Source: Sphagnum magellanicum (lineage: Eukaryota > Streptophyta > Sphagnopsida > Sphagnales > Sphagnaceae). Taken from it: DNA of 64,000 bases. Position numbers and translations under genes: made by a program. Location: assembly GCA_021904315.1 (NCBI GenBank), contig CM038916.1, forward strand, positions 11,125,065 to 11,189,064. Reading direction: 5' to 3'. The notes under the pieces are model-generated. The model had not been told where the DNA came from, made no database searches, and saw nothing but the letters and a program-made list of their open reading frames with translations. This document shows positions 47,985-60,194 of the stretch, in pieces (positions within the stretch are counted from its first letter, which is position 1; every line of letters begins with the position of its first letter).

Positions 47985-50900
47985 ATGGGGAAGGCAAATC
48001 CTAGCAAGTGGTTGAAGGCTGTGACAAAAGCATTCAGATCTCCCGCAAAGCTTGACAATGCTGCTGATACCAGAGATGATGATGTTGATGATCAGGTAAA
48101 TGATGGGGCTTGGAGCTTTGGAAGAAGCAACCTCTCTCTCTCTCTCTGTCTCTCTCTCTGTGTCCAGATGTCCCTGTCTCCATCTCCATGTCTGTCTCTG
48201 CCTGTCTGTGACTCTTTTCTCATGATCTTTTGTTTCTGATTGTTGTTGTTGATGATGATGATGTTTTGATGCTGCTGTAAATGGGTTTTATTTTATTTTT
48301 TGCAATGAAGACGAAGGGGGATACAGCCAAGGTGAAGAACAACAAGTGGCGCTCAAATTTCAGCTTGTCATCCACTACCACCACACCAGTGCCAACTCCA
48401 CTCCCACTACCGACGACGGTAGTAGATCACAAGTCTAATACCATTCCAAAAGTGGTTGAACAGGAGGAGGAACAGAGTGAGCGAACCTTTTCAGATGCTG
48501 AACTCACAGCTGAGGGTGATCAAGCATTCAATGTTGTAGATGGATTTCACAAGGAAGACAGTTCACAATTGAAGGCTGGTGGTGGTAATGTTCAGCTTCA
48601 TGCCAATGGCAAGGTTCTTGGTGCTGCTGCTGCTGTGAGCAGAGAAGAATGGGCAGCTATCAAAATCCAGCAAGCCTTCCGTAGTCACTTGGTAAGGGTA
48701 GAATCTGTGGTGGTTGGTTGTTTCTTTCCTTTTGGTATGCCCTTGGGTGAATTTCCACAAGAAGAAGAACATGGATTGAATCTCATGACACTCTCTCAGC
48801 AGTTTTCTCTCTCCATCTGTGTTTTGTGGGCATCTCTCATGTACCCACCGGAACACCTGTTTCGTGGGCACGATCTCTCTTGTAGCCACCAGACCATTTG
48901 TTTTGCGAGCATGATCTCTCTCATGTACCCACCAGACCATCTGTTTTTGTGAGCATGATCTCTCATATACCCATTTTTCTTTTGCTTACCCCCAGGCTAT
49001 GAAAGGTCTGGTAAGACTTCAAGCATTGGTTCGTGGACACACGGTGAGAAGACAAGCTGCCACAACACTACGAGCTATGGAAGCTCTTGTGCGAGTGCAA
49101 GCTCGTGTGCGAGCACGCCAGGTACGCATGTCAGAGGATGGGCGAGCTGTACAGCAGCAGCAGATGAGACAACGCCGCCAGCTTCTTTCTCGACCTAGTA
49201 AAACTGGCACTGTATGTCCCCATTCTCATACTGAAATTGTTGTTTGCTGCCAGCTACCACTTTTACTACATACAGATCATCCAGCTTGAATTATCCATTC
49301 ACATCATCATCGTCATCAGAAACTGCAAAGACAAGAAAGAAGTGAGTTTTGGTTCTGCTCTTTTTTACAGGAAGGAAATTGGACAACAGGGCAAGACAAT
49401 AAGGCAAAACAACAAATTCGAGAAGAGGCAGCTCGAAAGCGTGAGCGAGCCATGGCGTATGCATTCTCTCAACAGGTAGGTTTCCATAACTGTTTTAGCA
49501 GCTCTCAATGTGTGGACAGCAGCAGATTGTCTTTGGTTGCCAGATGGTTCTGCTGTCAGCTGTCATCATTTTTTTGTGCTGAAATTGAATGACATCATCT
49601 CTCTCACTGCAGGTGGCAGTGGCAGCAGATTGTCTTTGGTTGTCAGATGGTTCTGCTGTCAGCTGTCATGTTGTTGCATCATTTTTTTGTGCTGGAATTG
49701 AATGACATCTCTTTCTGAGACTCTCTCTCTTTCTCTCTCTCACTCTCATACATGTGTGAATTTGGAACAGTTGAAACGGAGCACACCACAGAGGAACATG
49801 CTGTTTATTGATTCGGAACCTGATCAACCGCATTGGGGTTGGAGTTGGATGGATCGCTGGATGGCTGCACGTCCATGGGAGAATCAAAACCTGGATCCTC
49901 TGAAAGATGGTTGTTCTCAAGCCATTCCATCCATGAAGTCCTCCCTTGAGGCCAGGACAAAACATGTTGACAAGCATGTTGTTGTTGACTCGGGCACTGG
50001 TGATATGCGCCTCAAGGTCGGTGGTGGTGGCAAATCTTCAACAAAGAAAGGTGAGGAAAAGCAACACAAGGATTCTTTGGCATCTCAACTGCCAACAGTA
50101 CAATGTACTGGGAAAGCTGACGCCATTCCTTTGCCCCTTCCATCTCCACCATGCCTTCCTGCTGCTGTTTCCACGGTTCCAAAGGATCCCACATCCACAG
50201 AGCAGACAACAACACTACCCATGACAGCAGTTCAGACACTGCCATTGTCTGCAGATGCATCCTTTTCCTTAGCTGTGGATGAGAACACTGGTGTGACATT
50301 GCCAGCACCTCCAGAACATCTATCCTCTCTGAAAGTCCCATTGCCTTCAGATGATCTGCTGCCTAGTGAAACTTATGCATTGAAAAACATGACAACAAAT
50401 GGTGTGACGTCGGTTCACATTTCAATGGGCTGTAATGGTGCTGGTGAGCGTCAGGAAGACAAAAGTGCGGGCAAAGTTAGTCTGCAGCAATCCCCAGCAG
50501 GTAACCAACCTCTTTGTCTTAAAACCCACCACTTTTTGATCTTTACTCAAGCATTGAATTTGTGGGCGTCAGTCAGAAAGAGTTAATATTACAAACTTCT
50601 GTCACCTGACTCTTGTTCTCCAGAAGAAGTGTGAGTTTCATAGGTTCAGAATTCTTATCTCCATATCTACCACCACCAGCCTTTGTCCAGGAGGCAGGCA
50701 CAATGGAAACTGTTTTAAGAAGCTTGCACGGCTGCTCTTTGACAGAGAAAACACAGAGCTACAAACAGAGATCTCTGAATGACATAGCAAACAATGCAAA
50801 GGTGTCAGTGGTGGTGGAGAATGGTGAAATTGATCTCCCTGCAAGTTTCAAGCCAACAACTAGCCGCTACATGGCACCAACAGAATCTGCAAAGGCCAAG

Positions 50901-51352
50901 TTCCGCTTGCTTGGTAGCTCTCAAAATCAGATTGAGGGAGGTGAGGAAGCATCAGCATCACCAAGAAGACATAACAAACAGTTCTCATTTACTGATCAGG
51001 CTAGCTCCTCCCCAAGGACAGCAGCAACAACAACCCCCATCCCTCGTACAAAATCCATATCTCAGGTAACCACGATGGCTGAGCCCGTTGCTTGCTCTAA
51101 TAGGAAATCAAAGCTCAGGTTTTGTACTTGCCTTTTGACTACCTATTCATCTGGATTTTGATCTGATAGTTTTAAACCCAATCCTAAACCCTAAACTCTT
51201 TACAATCATGCAATCAGGAACGAGCAAGTCTGCCTGGGGTGGTCCTTTTCAAAGAGAAATTGGATGACTTTACTGGCAACTTCGAGTCACAAATTCGGAG
51301 AAAGTCTTTGGGAGCTGGTGATCAAGCAAAAGGTACCATGAAATGGAGGTAG
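47985..51352 (+). CDS. IQD protein (IQ67 domain, calmodulin binding)
   Basis: Seven exons: 47985-48095, 48311-48691, 48996-49211, 49371-49475, 49771-50500, 50680-51065, 51218-51352, giving 687 residues in frame. The start [20 protein letters not shown] is typical of the family. The IQ67 region spans about residues 149-207: [16 protein letters not shown], then, after the phase-0 intron conserved in IQDs, [18 protein letters not shown] and [34 protein letters not shown] and [16 protein letters not shown] follow. The C-terminal [13 protein letters not shown] is the DUF4005 block, and the protein ends MKWR. IQDs bind calmodulin and act as scaffolds at microtubules, membrane and nucleus in cell-shape control. 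About seven residues normally found at the exon 2/3 junction are absent. The exon 6 acceptor at 50,680 was chosen because it alone fits phase and family alignment. Confidence 0.88.
48835..48985. repeat. About 55-bp repeat in IQD intron 2
   Basis: Three partial copies of ATCTCTC(A/T)TGTA(C)CCACC, GACCATNTGTTT and GCGAGCATGATCTCT-like phrases fill the second intron. Confidence 0.6.
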
Positions 51353-53248
51353 TAGCCCTGGTTTCAGCATCATCATCACGGTCCTTTGGAAAAGAGGGAA
51401 GAAAATTCAACGCTTGGACAAATATTCCCTTTCAAGCTCAGATCTCTTTTGGACTTGGACCCAAGTCCAAATGCAATTTGCTTCATTTCATGGCCATTGA
51501 CATATGCCAAGCTCAAAAATGCCATCACTGGATTGGCATTTTGAGGTTCTTCATCATTTCCTCCTGATCAGGAAAAAAGATGGAAATGCCAGTAGATCTA
51601 CTTTCATGAGCATTCACGTTCTGAAGAAATCTATCCCAGCACTAGATATCAAACTTCAAAGGTGTGATCTCAATGTGTAAGTTTTGAGGAGAGATTTCCT
51701 CTTAGTACGAGGCAATCTTGTGTATAAGAGATGATATAAGCACACTAATTATTTTCTTGTTTTTGTAACAACCCGTTTTTCAGCTGCTTGTTCTTTTTTT
51801 CTTTTTTTGGGCTTTCTTTGTACATGGAAAAATACTGAATTGTGAAATCAGCTTTGAAGCTCTTGTAAGCTCTAGACTTTTTATGCTTAAAATTTTAGTG
51901 TTCATGGTGATGCATCAATCAATCCTCGTCTCAATTCTTGTTTTCAACTATTTTTTGTCACTTTGGATAATTGATTTTCTTCTTGATTTTGTTATTTGGT
52001 GATTTCATTGGAATCAACTGCATGAGCCTCACTACACTATCTTTTAGGTTTTGGAAGTTGGTAGAGTTTTTGGAATCTTTGAAGTTTGTGGAATTTTCTT
52101 CATCTTAATCTTGTTGAGTGAACTTAATGCTCAATGTGATCCAAGAATTTTTTACAATTTTCATTTGTGTTTTTTCTAAGGAAAATAATGAATCTGATAA
52201 AATATTTGGCAACATATCATTTGTTGAAATGAAATTCTCAAAATCAATTAATTATTTGACAAACATGTGTTGAACTGGCCAAGGTCCTATGTTAGTTGCA
52301 TTCGTTTCATCATTTCTTGTAGGTTGTAACTTGTGATTTGGGACTCAAAGCCTTATTGTAAGCAATGGAATGGATGGTGAGGTTGTAATGCATTGTGCAC
52401 ATTTGCTTCTATTTTGTAATTTGATCACAAAAAAAGTATTTGCTTCGTACAAATCCCAAGAATCATTATTAACTAGTCTCTTGTTATTGCATTATAAAAT
52501 CAAATGTACTCCCTTTGCAATAACCATCTATCCAAATACATTTGCTTAGCAATGCACATGTTGTCAATGTTTTCAATCACACTTACTATGATGTTATAGT
52601 CACTCTATATGTAGTTGCAAATGACAACTCACCACCATAGCACCCTTCAATAAAAATTAATCAGCAAATTAGCTTCACTTCACACAAATATTTAGCTGGC
52701 TATGCTAATCGAAGCCTTGGTTATATAGCCACATTAGCTACTAACTAGACTTGAAAAACAAAAGACTTAAACTTCATAGGTCACCCATCCAAATATTACT
52801 TTTGGATCAAAGGACTTAAAGTTTCATTGTTCATCCCAAGACTATTTGCAAAGTTTCATGCTTAAACCTTATAGGTCACGCATCCCAACATTAATTTTCA
52901 GAGTAGGTTGATATCTTTTGGGGATTTCATGTTTGATCTTGCATTCCTAGCAATGTCCACGAAAAGAGAAAATGGGTAAGATCCATGGTCATGGTTCACA
53001 AGAAACATCTTTTTGTGAAATGATTCAGCAAGCTTTTCATTGCACAACTATCTTCATGTGTAATGATTAATCAATACACTCTTCTTATATAGTTCACACA
53101 ATTTATTGAAATGTGTTGATGACTAGTTCACTTAATTTTCACTAGTTTCTCCATGTCACACATAAGACCCACACAAATTCCTTGAATTACTCCACACAAT
53201 ATGAATCCCAACTTGCAAGTGTGGTTCATGCATGTTGGTGTGTCACCA
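51353..53248. other. IQD 3' region and AT-rich spacer
   Basis: The first few hundred bases are probable 3' untranslated region. The rest is AT-rich without a supported gene. The retrotransposon begins at about 53,249. Confidence 0.45.
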
Positions 53249-54227
53249 AAAAGGAAGGGATCTAACAATAACACGACCCCTCTATCGAACTCACTCAGAC
53301 AGAATGTGACTGGGTATCCGCCTATCAAACCAGCAACATGACAATGGCATTAATCTGAGTCCAAAGCTTTTGTCCTCTAGCTCCACTAAACCCCAATGAG
53401 AGGCACACATCGCCAATGCAAACTCCCCTCTCTCTGAACTTCCACAGATCCAACTCTTACTCAGACAAATCAACAAGACAGAATTTTAGAGATCAAACTC
53501 ACTAGCTCAAAATTTACAGAGTTCCCCGACAACACAAACTTTCTTCACTCCAGAGTACTCATCAAAAATCTATCAACCCTACTTAGCCAAATCACTGGCG
53601 CAGCAGAAAGTTACAACAAGTCAGCCAAGTTATCCAAAAAACAGACATACGGAGCGATGTGTCTATACATTTCTGAGCTCATCTGATATCTTCAGCTCTA
53701 CCCTTCCAACTTCAACACAAAATCTAAGAAGAATTTCATCCCTAGTACGACCTCAACCTCCTGCTATACTCTTATCTCCTCTCTCTGAGCAGTGTTCATC
53801 AAGAATCAAAAACACAATCTCTGGATTCTAACGCTCTCCTCCCCAAATCAAAACCTCCTAGTTTGTCTCTTCATGCATTCCTAAGCTCCTCTCTCCTCCT
53901 TAGCTTCCTTCACAAGCCTCCGTCCTTCCTTACTTTTTCTGCCGTCATCTCCTCAACAGCACATCAATGCAGTGCCATCCCCCTTCATCATTCATGTCGC
54001 CTTTCTCCTATAGTTCCCACCCCACATAGCCAGAGAGTAACACTTCCCATGCATCCCATGCACGACCAACATTAACCACCTTCCAAAATGATAAAATCCG
54101 TCGCCTTCATCAATGAAGGTGACGGGTGGATTAATTCTAGAACCCTGATCAATGAATCTGGCATTCACACAAAATGCACAACCATAGAATCCTTGTTCAG
54201 CCACTCCCTTTCTGGTTACATATGTCA
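53249..54227 (-). repeat. 3' LTR of the Ty3/gypsy element
   Basis: Collinear with 60195-62012 apart from the nested insertion there. On the minus strand it begins TGACATATG directly after the purine tract. The other end is set by the start of shared sequence next to the PBS in the partner LTR, and does not end in a clear CA, so it may be off by several bases. Confidence 0.85.
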
Positions 54228-54237
54228 CCCCTCCCTT
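54228..54237 (-). other. Polypurine tract (PPT)
   Basis: On the minus strand AAGGGAGGGG abuts the TG that opens the 3' LTR. This is the expected primer site for plus-strand DNA synthesis of an LTR element. Confidence 0.75.
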
Positions 54238-54266
54238 GTTGAGAAAATTGAGTCCTTCAGCTTCAC

Positions 54267-55589
54267 TTAATCTGGTGGAGTGTAATAGATCTGAAGATCT
54301 CTACGAGACCTCTCCCACTGACGTCTATTAGCATCTTGGATGATGCATATTCGGCAGCCTTCCTTGAAATCAAAGTTGCCTTTGCCATCAGTATGGCCTA
54401 CAAACTGGTATGGACCTTCCCAGCTTGCAGTAAGCGTTTGCTTCTTCCCTGGTTTCTTCATCTTTACCATGGTCTCCCCTGCAACCAAACCTTCAAACAG
54501 ATGTTTACCCTTCTTGGTGGCATAAGTGTTTCTATGTTTCTGTTGTGCATGCTCCACATTGAGCAGGACGCTTTCATGAATACTTGCTATAAGCCTCACC
54601 TTCTGCAAGAATTGTGCTACAGCAACTTCGACATCATCACTATCATTAGCTACATTAGTCAAAGCATTCAGGTAGTTATCAGCCCTGAGACGTGGTGAGC
54701 GACCAGTTAGAATCATGCATGGAGAGAACTTTGTACTAGCTTGGATCCCACATCTGTATCCAAACAAGATTTTGGCCAGGTGCTCGTCCCAACAATCCAC
54801 ATTTGCAAGATTCGCAGCAAGAACAATGATACCATGCTTGATGGTTTTAATCATGCGTTCCGCCATCCCGTTGCACTGGGGCCATTGGGGTGCAGTGCGC
54901 TGATGTTGGATGGCATAATCCTTGCACATCACATCAAACTCTGCAGCCCACTCTCCTCCATTGTCAGTCAGTACAAATTTGGGAACTCCATACGTACAGA
55001 CTATGTCATCTTCCAAAAACCTGGCGGCAGTTTTAGCTCCATGATCAGCCACTGCCTTTGCTTCGCACCACTTAAAATAATGGTTGATGGCCTCCAGAAT
55101 GTATCTATTGCCTGACTTAGTCTCAGGCAATGGTCTAGCAGTGTCCATAGCGATTCTATGAAACAAATCACAGATGGGTATGGTCTTCAATTTTTCATCT
55201 CTAGAACGGACGCTACCCACACTCTTCACCAGCTAGCATTGCTGGCATCTTCTAACCACTGTCCGGACATCTTCAGTTCGATTGTGCTAGAAGTACCTTT
55301 GACAAATCTCAGTCAATGTTCTCTATTCTCCAAAATGCCCGAGATCTTCATGCATTTGAATCACCAGTGGAATCCTCTCCTCTGGTTTGGGCACATATAG
55401 CCCTTTGAAATAGAGCTTCTGCCCTTTCCAGCAGTAATTGTTTACCCTCTTCCTAGCCCTTTTTCCTTCCTCAGGGTCCATAGTATCAGGTAACTGACCC
55501 TCCTTCAGCAACTCCAAGCATGTGGTGTCTTGCCGGATGTCAACACTCCTTGCCTCCACACCATATATCTCGCCCTCATTTGATTCCAT
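54267..55589 (-). pseudogene. Ty3/gypsy integrase, interrupted
   Basis: The N-terminal piece (55589-55323) ends with the first half of an HHCC zinc site (HEDLGH). The other half (CQQC) lies about 100 bases on, in the same frame but beyond TAG stops. The core (55229-54267, 320 codons) has the DDE residues: Asp in AMDTARPLP, Asp in LTDNGGEW and Glu in GMAERMIKT. The C-terminal part includes WEGPYQF. Three in-frame TAG codons separate the pieces. Confidence 0.88.
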
Positions 55590-56090
55590 GAGATTCGACT
55601 CATGTTCCCCAAATTCAGACAGTTGCTAAGCTGCTAACACAAGCTCCAGCTGCTGTTGTCTATCATAGTATTGGGTCCTCCTCTCCTTGAGAGCTCGCTT
55701 ACCATCGGGAGGTCTCGAATTCTAATCTCCCTTACTATCTGCTCCTTCCACATCTTCCATATGTGAGTTATCTTCTTCATCCTGGCTTTCCTCAGTCACA
55801 ACATCAAGCATGAACAGTTGGTGATCAGCTAAGTAACGCCAATGGTTGATGCCAAAACAACACCAACAGTGCTCCATGAGCTTCCTTGCATGCCTCCTGA
55901 ATTCGAACCATTTCGAGTCCTGACCATATTGAACAGAGAACATACTTTTTGTCGCCTCAGTTGGATCATCAGGTATGGTCCCAACATCTTGGACCTCTTC
56001 ACTGAAATCATCATCATCCGTGGCCTACCCCACTGGATTTCTGCTCAGCGCATTAGCGTTGCCATGCCTTATTCCTGGTCTGTGTAAAAT
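55590..56090 (-). pseudogene. Degraded linker between RNase H and integrase
   Basis: Two overlapping minus-strand frames (55722-55943 and 55829-56017) carry acidic, Asp/Glu/Ser-rich fragments consistent with a decayed pol linker. No domain is recognisable. Confidence 0.4.
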
Positions 56091-56465
56091 TTAAAAGCTG
56101 AAATTTTGCACCATGTCAATCCACCTACCTCTTCTTCCATTTGCATCTGACACTGTTGCTAACCATTCAAGTGGCTTGTGGTCTGTCCTCAGGATTAAAT
56201 GCGTTCTGTGAAGGTATTGTCTGAAATGCATGATGCCCCAGATCAATGCATAGCACTCTCCTTCCATTGGGTGGAACTTCCTTTGCACCTCAGTCAAACC
56301 CTTGCTGGCATACGCCACGACTTTCTCACATCTGCCCTCCCTTTGCGATAGGATGGCACCAACACCCTTCGTCGACCAATCAACATCAAGACATAATGGT
56401 TTTTTGAAGTCAAGACGTACAAGTATGGGAGCTTCCACTAGTGTTTTCTTCAAGGCATCAAACAC
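56091..56465 (-). pseudogene. Ty3/gypsy RNase H fragment
   Basis: It contains the catalytic landmarks LCLDVDWSTKGVGAILSQ, EGECYALIWGIMHFRQYL and LRTDHKPLEWL. It is separated from the reverse transcriptase by a disrupted stretch (56466-56612). Confidence 0.88.
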
Positions 56466-56612
56466 TCACTGGCAGTCCTGATTCCATACAAATGGCACGT
56501 CCTTTTTCGTCAATTCAAATAAAGGACCAACCAACCTTGAATATTTTCTAATGTATTTTCGATAGTACCCTATCAGTCCCAAAAAGGATCTGACGTTGGT
56601 AACCATCTTTGG

Positions 56613-57377
56613 TTATGGAAAACGTAGCACTACATCAATTTTACCAGAATCTGGTTTAGTACCCTCCTTACTGACCACATGTCCCAGGAACACAATGCTT
56701 TCAATAGCAAAACAACATTTACTTGGGTTTAGCTTCAAGTTTACCTCCCTGAGCCTGGACAGCACAGCACCCAAGTGTCGGAGGTGGTCCTCCCAATTCT
56801 CACTGTGGATGTTAAGATCATCAACAAACACCTTCAGGAACTTGTCTCCCATCTCCTTGAAAATTGACGACATTGTTCTTGTGAATGTGTTGGTCGCATT
56901 CTTGAGACCGAAAGGCATGACCGTCCAGTCATAGAGCCCAGTCTTGGTGACCAGGGCCGTTTTCTTCACATCTTCAGGAGCCATGCGAATTTGCCAGAAT
57001 CCTGATTGCAAATCAAGTGCAGAAAACCAAGCTGATTTCCCCAGTTGGGAAATTACATCATCAACAAGAGGCATTAGAAATGAATCCCGTCGTGTCTGCA
57101 AATTTAGTGGCCGATAATCCCCATAGAAACGCCTACTCCCGTCCCTTTTTGCTGGCTGGGTCACACGACAGGTGTACTTAGAATCACTTGGCTTCATCTT
57201 ACCCAAGTCCACTAACGCGTCAATCTGTCTCTTTACCTCAGCCTCCTCCCAATATGACAATCGTCCAAGTGACACTCTGCAAGGTGGATAGCCTTGCATA
57301 TCTATGGAATGCTCTCTAATAGTACAATAGCCTAGATCCTTTTTGTTCCAGGTGAATACATCTTGATAATGCTCCAA
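56613..57377 (-). pseudogene. Ty3/gypsy reverse transcriptase fragment
   Basis: It contains DYRPLN, SALDLQSGFWQIRMA, MPFGLKNATNTF and the catalytic FVDD box (FVDDLNIHSENWEDHLRHL), then FLGHVVSKEG. The frame is intact for 254 codons, but both edges are broken. Confidence 0.92.
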
Positions 57378-57938
57378 GACTCCCCATAGCTCTTGGCCCT
57401 TTGCTTGGTCAAGGTTCTAATCAACTCGGATCTTCTGGGAAATCTCTGCCCACCTTGAGTTTGCTCGACAGTTGTCAGATACTGATAGCTGCTCTTTGAA
57501 CTTATTGGGAAAGAGATTATTGTTCACCTATTGGAGTTGCAGCAATACAGGCGCTTTTTCATGCTTCGAAGTTGTAGAGATGACTTATTTCCCTTGCTCT
57601 GCATCAGACATCCACTGAATCCAATCAACATAATCGTCAGAATCAATGATTTCTTCTTTCATGAAATCATTAGCCTACTCCTGGATTGTCAGTTGCAGAA
57701 TCTCTTGCGGTCCTTCTGACTTCACCAGCTCCTCCAATTCAATATCTCCAAACTCATTCTCACAATTAATTTGTTTCAATTGATTGGATTCTGAATCACT
57801 GCATTCACTATCATCAGTATCCGCATTTAAGGCCGATGTGGACGATCCACCTTCCTTGGTCATGATTGCACGATTCTGGTCTGATATCCAGTCAGAATCG
57901 CCATCATTGTGCGTCTCCGTCCAGATGGATGTGGTATC
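57378..57938 (-). pseudogene. Degraded protease-to-RT linker
   Basis: Short acidic minus-strand frames (57675-57863) without a recognisable domain lie between protease and reverse transcriptase. Confidence 0.4.
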
Positions 57939-58706
57939 TTATATCAAAGATCCTGAATTCATTCTCTGCAACAAATTCACCATTGTCAAGGGTAACACCT
58001 CCACATCAGTTCCCGGTTCCTTTCTTACTTGTATTAAACCCCGCTCCACATCTACGATGGCTCCGATCTTCATCAAGAAATCCAATCCTAGTAGCACATC
58101 GTAACTGTCTGTGTCTACCACCATGAAGGTCATGGTACACTGAACACCTCCAACCTTTACGGGTACCTCATCGATCCAACCTAGAGCCTGTGTGACAATT
58201 CCTGATGCAGTCTTATAGGTCTTGGATCTAGCTATCAAATGCATCATCCCTAACTCTCTAACTACAACAGCAGCCATGACGGACATGGATGCCCCTATGT
58301 CCACAAGTCCTTCTACCACATATCTATTTATCTCCACCGACAAATGGAGGGTTTTGCTCCTGTTGGTTTTGTTAACACAGATTCGTCGAATTGCCGGAAC
58401 TGGTGAAATGATAGACACCTTATCATTTACAGTTTCGGCATCCTTCTTCCTACGAGCTAGCTTCACTAGACTCTCCAGATGTTCCAATTTTCCTGGGATC
58501 ATCAAAACTGTTTCCATTGGGCTAAAGGAAATCTTTCCCTTAATAAAATGTGAGAGAATCTTCGACTTGACTGTGGTCTCTCGACTCACTCTTGTGCCCT
58601 CTCCTTGGACTTCAAGAGATGGTACATTACATGTTGGTGCCACTTCGACAAGCATTCTCCTCCGTGGTACCCGAGTATATGAAAATACCTTTTCATTGTT
58701 GCACAA
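57939..58706 (-). pseudogene. Ty3/gypsy aspartic protease region
   Basis: A 255-codon frame includes the retropepsin-like fold: the active-site loop reads VDIGASMSVM, later VLLGLDFL. The usual Thr/Ser after the catalytic Asp is Ile here, which would probably impair activity. Upstream residues are a basic gag-pro linker. Confidence 0.85.
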
Positions 58707-58718
58707 CTTGTTAAGTTG

Positions 58719-59350
58719 CTACAGCAATGCCTCTTCATCATTCAGCAAGACTTCTACGAAGTTTGCTGCTCCAGAATGCGATCCTCCATCCTTGGGTTTC
58801 TTCCAACATCGGTCCTCCGAGTGTCCCAATCCTGCACAGAAAGAACATTTGACCCCACAATTTTCTGTCCTATGAGACATTCCACATTTGGCACATTTTG
58901 GCCGTGGTTCATTAAGTCTCGGACATGCTGTGGCTATATGGTCGCCTCCTTTGCAGATCTGGCACCCGGTGGACATCGTGGAAGAGGATGATGCTACAGA
59001 ATTCAGCACATTCCGCTTGAAAAAGTTAACTCCTGCTTGATGGCATCCAACTTCATCCGGATGTCATCAGCATCAACATCGCCATATTTTTGCATTATCA
59101 AATTTCGCAACTCAGTCCAATCTGCTAGCGCTGGTTGTAATTTCTTGAACCACTCTTTGGCTCTTCCCCTCATATTCAACTTCGCGATCTTGAATAACTT
59201 GTCAACATTCAAGTCGCGCACTTCAGCTGCCATAGTGAGCCGTTCCGCCCAGTCATTTACATCTTTATGGTCTCTTCCCCAGAATAATTTGTCCATTCCC
59301 TGGGGACTAGTCATCTTGCAATTGTTCAGTTGCAATTCAAATTGCAACAC
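58719..59350 (-). pseudogene. Ty3/gypsy gag with zinc knuckles
   Basis: The frame 59350-59003 matches retrotransposon gag (WAERLTMAAE, RGRAKEWFKKLQPAL, LRNLIMQKYGD). The following frame, 59009-58719, carries three Cys/His knuckles: CQICKGGDHIATAC, CAKCGMSHRTENC (one residue short) and CSFCAGLGHSEDRC. The two are out of frame with each other, so a shift separates gag core and nucleocapsid. Confidence 0.87.
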
Positions 59351-60120
59351 TTCTCACAACACACGGTTCCTTAGACCACAATCAGGTGATAACAAAACTT
59401 GACCAGCTTCTCAATCTCTCTTGTCCATGTCTGATCTTTAAGAACAAATGTTATCCGTGTCACTCTGCAAATTCAGACTGAACTCCCTCTGCTACTGGTC
59501 TCAAAGGTGCAAAATTAGATGGAAACATGGAAAAGCTTTGCTCATCTGTGGATTCTTGTTGAAACTACCACACTCCCTCCTGGTTTCGCCATATTCTCCA
59601 GCTTATGAGGCGAAATCTTGATCCGCCATGCTCCACCTTGAGTAGCCAATTTCCAACTTGAAACAAGTCTTCCACACTGGGAATATATAATCTGACAAAA
59701 TGATTAGGCGACACAGCAAGTTTGGCAACCCAAATGTCTCCCAGCCCAGGCACACTACTCTGCCTCTCAACGAATAAAGGTGTTACTCTACGCAAGATAG
59801 GAGGAGTGGTAGAATTGCATCTGTAATTCTGAGGTTGATGCCCATCCCCTTGTTCCATTTATCACCTTCAACCATATTTGAGCGCGAGTGTAAAAACCAC
59901 TATGCGCTACTTCTACTACGATATCTCCAACTCGAGCTTCATCTGGATCTATTCTTACAATCCTCACTACTCCAAAACCTAGAAAACAAAGAATTATTGC
60001 TCCCCTCTGTGGTCCGCTTTGAACAGTAAAAAAATCGAATCTGTTGACAAGCTGTTGTTCACGAATCTCTTAAGTCACTTCTTCCACATGAACTTCCTCT
60101 CCACTAGACGACGACATGAT
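59351..60120 (-). pseudogene. Degraded 5' part of gag and leader
   Basis: A minus-strand ATG near 60,115 opens a short acidic frame that ends at a TAA after about 15 codons. The frame reads on beyond the stop. A further piece (59858-59565) is open for 97 codons. No domain recognised. Confidence 0.5.
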
Positions 60121-60182
60121 CTTTAATAATCATTCTACCTAAGCATCCACAGGTTCTACCAAGGCTATAAACACAGAACCAT

Positions 60183-60194
60183 GCTCTGATACCA
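60183..60194 (-). other. Primer binding site for initiator tRNA-Met
   Basis: On the minus strand the sequence TGGTATCAGAGC lies immediately inside the 5' LTR. It is the standard plant LTR-retrotransposon PBS complementary to the 3' end of initiator methionine tRNA. It fixes the orientation of the element. Confidence 0.92.

Noticed and set aside
49510..49701. Small plus-strand frame in IQD intron 4
   Set aside because: It covers a tandem repeat of GCAGATTGTCTTTGGTTG within the intron; the exons either side join in frame without it.
57784..58104. Plus-strand frames opposite the retrotransposon (also 54336-54698 and 58222-58875)
   Set aside because: Antisense shadows of the protease and integrase regions; the minus-strand frames carry the domains.
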